DNA from: Bacteroidales bacterium
GTDB taxonomy: Bacteria; Bacteroidota; Bacteroidia; Bacteroidales; VadinHA17
Length of the DNA stretch: 19,956 bases
Reading direction: 5' to 3'
NCBI GenBank assembly: GCA_025455505.1
Contig: JALOMK010000002.1
Location: forward strand, 1 to 19,956
Made by a program: the position numbers and the translations under genes
Shown: piece by piece, positions 16,991 to 19,956 of the stretch
Layout of the letters: the number at the start of each line of letters is the position of its first letter
How positions within the stretch are numbered: the first letter of the stretch is position 1
Notes under the pieces: model-generated
Database searches by the model: none
The model's input: the letters and a program-made list of their open reading frames with translations, nothing else
Told to the model about the DNA's origin: nothing

Positions 16991-17019
16991 CGATGATGTT
17001 TTTATAAGTTGTTGATTAT

Positions 17020-17048
17020 AAGGGGATTTAAAAATAAATCCCCTTTTT
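17020..17048 (+). terminator. Intrinsic terminator after htrA
   Basis: GGGGATTTA (17022-17030) pairs perfectly with TAAATCCCC (17035-17043) across an AAAA loop, extended by two A-T pairs and ending in five T. Stem, loop and T-run are all standard. It lies 30 bases after the htrA stop codon and isolates htrA from rpoD; by symmetry it could also stop leftward transcription. Confidence 0.92.
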
Positions 17049-17067
17049 ACAACAATAGTATATTATT

Positions 17068-17100
17068 TTTGTTATTTAAGTATTAAAGGTCTATCTTTGC
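17068..17100 (+). promoter_or_regulatory. rpoD promoter, Bacteroidota type
   Basis: TTTG (17068-17071) stands 20 bases upstream of TATCTTTGC (17092-17100), an exact fit to the -33 TTTG / -7 TAnnTTTGC promoter of the Bacteroidota primary sigma factor. The expected start of transcription, a few bases past 17100, gives a leader of only about 15-20 bases before the ATG at 17122. Confidence 0.88.
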
Positions 17101-17121
17101 GAAAATTTTTTGGGAGGCATA

Positions 17122-17982
17122 ATGAGACAGCTGAAAATTACCAAATCCATTACTAACAGGGAGAGCGCTTCGCTCGACAAGTATTTACAGGAGATTGGTA
17201 AGGAAGAGTTGATATCAGTGGAAGAGGAAGTTGAACTGGCCCAACGGATAAAGAAGGGCGACAGGGCTGCTCTCGAGAAACTAACCAAGGCAAACCTGCG
17301 TTTTGTTGTATCTGTTGCAAAACAATATCAGAACCAGGGGCTTAGTCTTCCCGATCTTATCAATGAGGGTAACCTCGGCCTGATAAAGGCTGCTGAAAAA
17401 TTCGACGAAACACGAGGATTCAAATTCATATCATACGCCGTATGGTGGATAAGACAATCGATACTACAGGCTCTTGCTGAGCAATCGAGGATTGTCAGGC
17501 TCCCGCTTAACCAGGTAGGTTCTCTTAACAAAATAAACAAGGCTTTTTCAAAATTCGAACAGGAGAACGAGAGGACTCCCTCCCCCGAAGAACTTGCCGA
17601 TGTTCTGGAACTTCCCAAGGAAAAGGTCTCTGATACACTTAAAGTATCGGGAAGGCATGTATCGGTGGATGCTCCGTTTATTGAAGGTGAGGATAACAGC
17701 CTGCTCGATGTGCTCACAAATTCTGATTCTCCTGTAGCCGATAAGCTTCTCATGGATGAATCGCTCTCGAAGGAAATATACAGGGCCCTTGCAACACTTA
17801 CCGAAAGAGAACGTGACATAATCAGATTCTTCTTTGGCATTGGATGCCAGGAGATGACCCTCGAGGAGATAGGAGAGAAATTCGGTCTTACACGTGAGCG
17901 TGTCCGGCAGATAAAGGAAAAAGCAATACGAAGACTGCGTCACACTTCACGAAGCAGGCTGCTTAAGGGATATCTCGGATAA
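17122..17982 (+). CDS. rpoD: Primary RNA polymerase sigma factor
   Basis: The 286-residue protein starts [20 protein letters not shown], the wording I know from Bacteroidota RpoD. The start at 17122 is preferred to a TTG 12 bases earlier because GGGAGG sits just before it. Region 1.1 is absent; region 1.2 begins near DKYLQEIG (19-26). Region 2 holds the core-binding and -10-recognition helices (about 50-125, with [18 protein letters not shown] and [10 protein letters not shown]), region 3 covers about 130-205, and region 4 ends with the helix-turn-helix at 246-264 ([19 protein letters not shown]). This protein is expected to read the TTTG/TAnnTTTGC promoters seen in this window, including its own, so the gene may be subject to autoregulation. 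Terminators flank it on both sides, making it monocistronic. Confidence 0.97.
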   Translation: MRQLKITKSITNRESASLDKYLQEIGKEELISVEEEVELAQRIKKGDRAALEKLTKANLRFVVSVAKQYQNQGLSLPDLINEGNLGLIKAAEKFDETRGFKFISYAVWWIRQSILQALAEQSRIVRLPLNQVGSLNKINKAFSKFEQENERTPSPEELADVLELPKEKVSDTLKVSGRHVSVDAPFIEGEDNSLLDVLTNSDSPVADKLLMDESLSKEIYRALATLTERERDIIRFFFGIGCQEMTLEEIGEKFGLTRERVRQIKEKAIRRLRHTSRSRLLKGYLG

Positions 17983-18005
17983 ATAGCCAGAACTACATTT
18001 CAGGG

Positions 18006-18028
18006 GGCGCCGCAATGGCGCCTTTTTT
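18006..18028 (+). terminator. Intrinsic terminator after rpoD
   Basis: GGCGCC (18006-18011) pairs with GGCGCC (18017-18022) around the loop GCAAT, followed by six T. The stem is all G-C. It starts 23 bases after the rpoD stop codon. Confidence 0.92.
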
Positions 18029-18051
18029 ATCTGAACCCGCCAGCCCGGATA

Positions 18052-18083
18052 TTTTTTCATCATCCATCTTTTCTTATATTAGC
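18052..18083 (+). promoter_or_regulatory. Probable uvrB promoter
   Basis: TATATTAGC (18075-18083) has one mismatch to TAnnTTTGC, and a T-run (18052-18057) stands where the TTTG element would be, about 19 bases upstream. Transcription would begin only a few bases before the ATG at 18091, making the mRNA leaderless or nearly so. The spacing fits, but both elements are imperfect. Confidence 0.45.
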
Positions 18084-18090
18084 TGAAGTT

Positions 18091-19956
18091 ATGGATTTCA
18101 AACTAATCTCAGATTTCAAGCCTACAGGCGACCAGCCTGAAGCAATAAGGCAGCTTGTCAGGGGACTCGAAACAGATGTTCCCTTCCAGACCCTGCTTGG
18201 CGTGACGGGATCAGGCAAAACATTCACAATAGCAAATGTTATTATGCAGGTCAACAGGCCGGTCCTGGTCCTGAGCCATAACAAAACCCTCGCAGCACAG
18301 CTTTTCTCCGAGTTCAAACAATTTTTCCCCGAAAACCGGGTTGAGTATTTCGTTTCATATTACGACTATTACCAGCCCGAAGCCTATCTTCCGGTTACTG
18401 ATACCTATATTGAAAAGGACCTGTCAATAAACGATGAAATTGAAAAACTGAGACTAAGCGCAACCTCGGCCCTTCTTTCGGGAAGGAGCGATGTTATTGT
18501 TGTCTCCTCAGTCTCATGCATCTATGGAATCGGCAATCCTGACGACTTCCATTCCAACACGGTTCATGTCAGGACAGGACAGAATACTGGGCGAACCCTC
18601 TTTCTCAGGAAACTTGTCGACAGTCTTTACTCAAGGAACGAGCTTGAGTTCAGGCATGGAACCTTCAGGGTAAGAGGCGACACAGTCGATATTTTCCCGG
18701 CTTATGCCGACATAGCAGTAAGGGTTATATTCTTCGGCGACATAGTAGAGGAGATTAGCACCTTTGATCCCCTGAACGGCACCAGGCTTGATCTTCTGAA
18801 CGAATACATCATATATCCTGCCAATATCTTTGTAACCACCAGAGAGCGGATCAACCAGGCTGTCAGCAGTATCCAGGACGACATGGTCAGCCAGGCTGCA
18901 TATTTCAGGGAGTCGGGCAGGCATGAGGAAGCCAAACGGCTTGAACAGCGGATACAGTACGACCTTGAGATGATAAAGGAACTGGGATACTGCAGCGGTA
19001 TAGAGAACTATTCGAGGTATTTTGACGGCAGGCTTCCGGGCAGCAGGCCATTCTGTCTCCTTGATTATTTCCCGAAAGGCTTCATTACAGTAATTGATGA
19101 GAGCCACGTAAGCGTTCCGCAGATAAGGGCGATGTACGGGGGAGACCATTCAAGGAAGCAGACTCTTGTGGAATACGGCTTCCGGCTTCCGGCTGCCCTG
19201 GACAACAGGCCAATGAGGATGGAGGAATTCGAGGCTCTGACCGGGCAGACTATATTTGTAAGCGCCACTCCTGCCGAGTACGAACTTGAAAAAAGCGAAG
19301 GTGTCTTTGTCGACCAGGTGATTAGACCCACCGGACTGCTTGACCCTCCCGTTGAAGTGCGTCCAAGCCTGAACCAGATTGATGACCTTATGGCTGAAAT
19401 CAGGAAGCGGTCCGCAGTCGGTGAGAGGACTCTCGTTACAACAATCACAAAAAGGATGGCAGAGGAACTTTCTGCCTACCTGGTGCGCTATGACATAAAA
19501 TGCGGGTACATCCATTCTGATATAGACACCCTTGAGAGGATCGACATTATGGAAGGCCTCCGAAATGGGATAATTGACGTGCTTGTCGGCGTCAACCTGC
19601 TAAGGGAGGGTCTTGATCTTCCAGAAGTTTCACTTGTCGCAATTCTCGACGCCGACAAGGAAGGATTTCTCCGCTCTGCCCGATCACTGACCCAGGTGGC
19701 TGGCAGGGCTGCAAGGAACCTTAACGGTATGGTCATTATGTATGCGGATGTGGTTACAAGGAGCATGAAGGAAACTATTGATGAGACGAACAGGAGGCGG
19801 GAGAAACAAATGAAGTACAATGAAGAGATGGGGATCACTCCGGCCCAGATAGTCAGACGCTCCGGTTCCATCCTCAGCAGCCTTGGAAGGAAGTCACATC
19901 CTGTGAATGCCTACATAGAACCTGAAAAGCCTGATATCGCGGCGGATCCTGTTATT
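18091..19956 (+). CDS. uvrB: Excinuclease ABC subunit B (3' end outside window)
   Basis: This is the damage-verifying helicase-like subunit of nucleotide excision repair, loaded by UvrA and partner of UvrC. The 622 residues seen are open to the window edge without a stop; the family is usually about 660-680, so the C-terminal UVR coiled-coil that contacts UvrC is probably what is missing. Visible are Walker A GVTGSGKT (37-44), the damage-binding beta-hairpin [10 protein letters not shown] from residue 90, motif II as D336-E-S-H339, [15 protein letters not shown] and the GRAARN of motif VI. Motif VI reads [11 protein letters not shown] where I recall LIQTIGRAARN as more common, a minor variation. 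The start gives the family opening [19 protein letters not shown]. Confidence 0.96.
   Translation, partial: MDFKLISDFKPTGDQPEAIRQLVRGLETDVPFQTLLGVTGSGKTFTIANVIMQVNRPVLVLSHNKTLAAQLFSEFKQFFPENRVEYFVSYYDYYQPEAYLPVTDTYIEKDLSINDEIEKLRLSATSALLSGRSDVIVVSSVSCIYGIGNPDDFHSNTVHVRTGQNTGRTLFLRKLVDSLYSRNELEFRHGTFRVRGDTVDIFPAYADIAVRVIFFGDIVEEISTFDPLNGTRLDLLNEYIIYPANIFVTTRERINQAVSSIQDDMVSQAAYFRESGRHEEAKRLEQRIQYDLEMIKELGYCSGIENYSRYFDGRLPGSRPFCLLDYFPKGFITVIDESHVSVPQIRAMYGGDHSRKQTLVEYGFRLPAALDNRPMRMEEFEALTGQTIFVSATPAEYELEKSEGVFVDQVIRPTGLLDPPVEVRPSLNQIDDLMAEIRKRSAVGERTLVTTITKRMAEELSAYLVRYDIKCGYIHSDIDTLERIDIMEGLRNGIIDVLVGVNLLREGLDLPEVSLVAILDADKEGFLRSARSLTQVAGRAARNLNGMVIMYADVVTRSMKETIDETNRRREKQMKYNEEMGITPAQIVRRSGSILSSLGRKSHPVNAYIEPEKPDIAADPVI

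Overview
The window reads as chromosomal core DNA from a member of the Bacteroidota, probably the Bacteroidales/Marinilabiliales side. The evidence is a 286-residue primary sigma factor with no region 1.1, promoter elements of the TTTG / TAnnTTTGC type instead of the usual -35/-10, few Shine-Dalgarno sites, a Bacteroidota-type FtsE, and a large TPR protein paired with an outer-membrane barrel. Thirteen protein genes are supported (twelve complete, one cut by the right edge). I see no rRNA, tRNA, insertion sequence, prophage or CRISPR array.

Layout. Positions 1-153 hold stacked short tandem repeats that run into the stop codon of a minus-strand ftsE-like gene (153-866). A divergent gap leads to a plus-strand block: a roughly 1010-residue secreted TPR protein, an outer-membrane barrel protein, gyrB, and an M28 metallopeptidase that starts 11 bases after gyrB. 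A tight tail-to-tail junction near 9515-9527 leads to a minus-strand block, read from right to left: dapF (lysine/diaminopimelate synthesis), a secreted alpha/beta hydrolase of S9 type, rlmN, dacB (overlapping rlmN by four bases) and a DUF362/ferredoxin protein. A second divergent gap (15266-15535), rich in inverted repeats, separates dapF from a plus-strand block: a periplasmic HtrA/DegP-type protease, rpoD and uvrB (incomplete). rpoD is set off by a strong terminator before it, a textbook Bacteroidota promoter, and a strong terminator after it.

The coding content is mostly housekeeping and envelope work: DNA topology and repair (gyrB, uvrB), transcription (rpoD), rRNA/tRNA methylation (rlmN), peptidoglycan precursor and remodelling (dapF, dacB), division (ftsE) and envelope proteolysis (htrA, M28 and S9 enzymes). 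No undescribed multi-gene system is evident. The most unusual material is non-coding. Short 7-, 8- and 9-base tandem arrays sit at or near the 3' ends of three minus-strand genes; two of them share the same order (8-mers with TAA/TAG at the stop codon, then 7-mers). An elaborate symmetric operator-like hairpin lies in the dapF-htrA divergent gap. The TPR/barrel pair next to ftsE is the best protein-level candidate for an uncharacterised envelope function.
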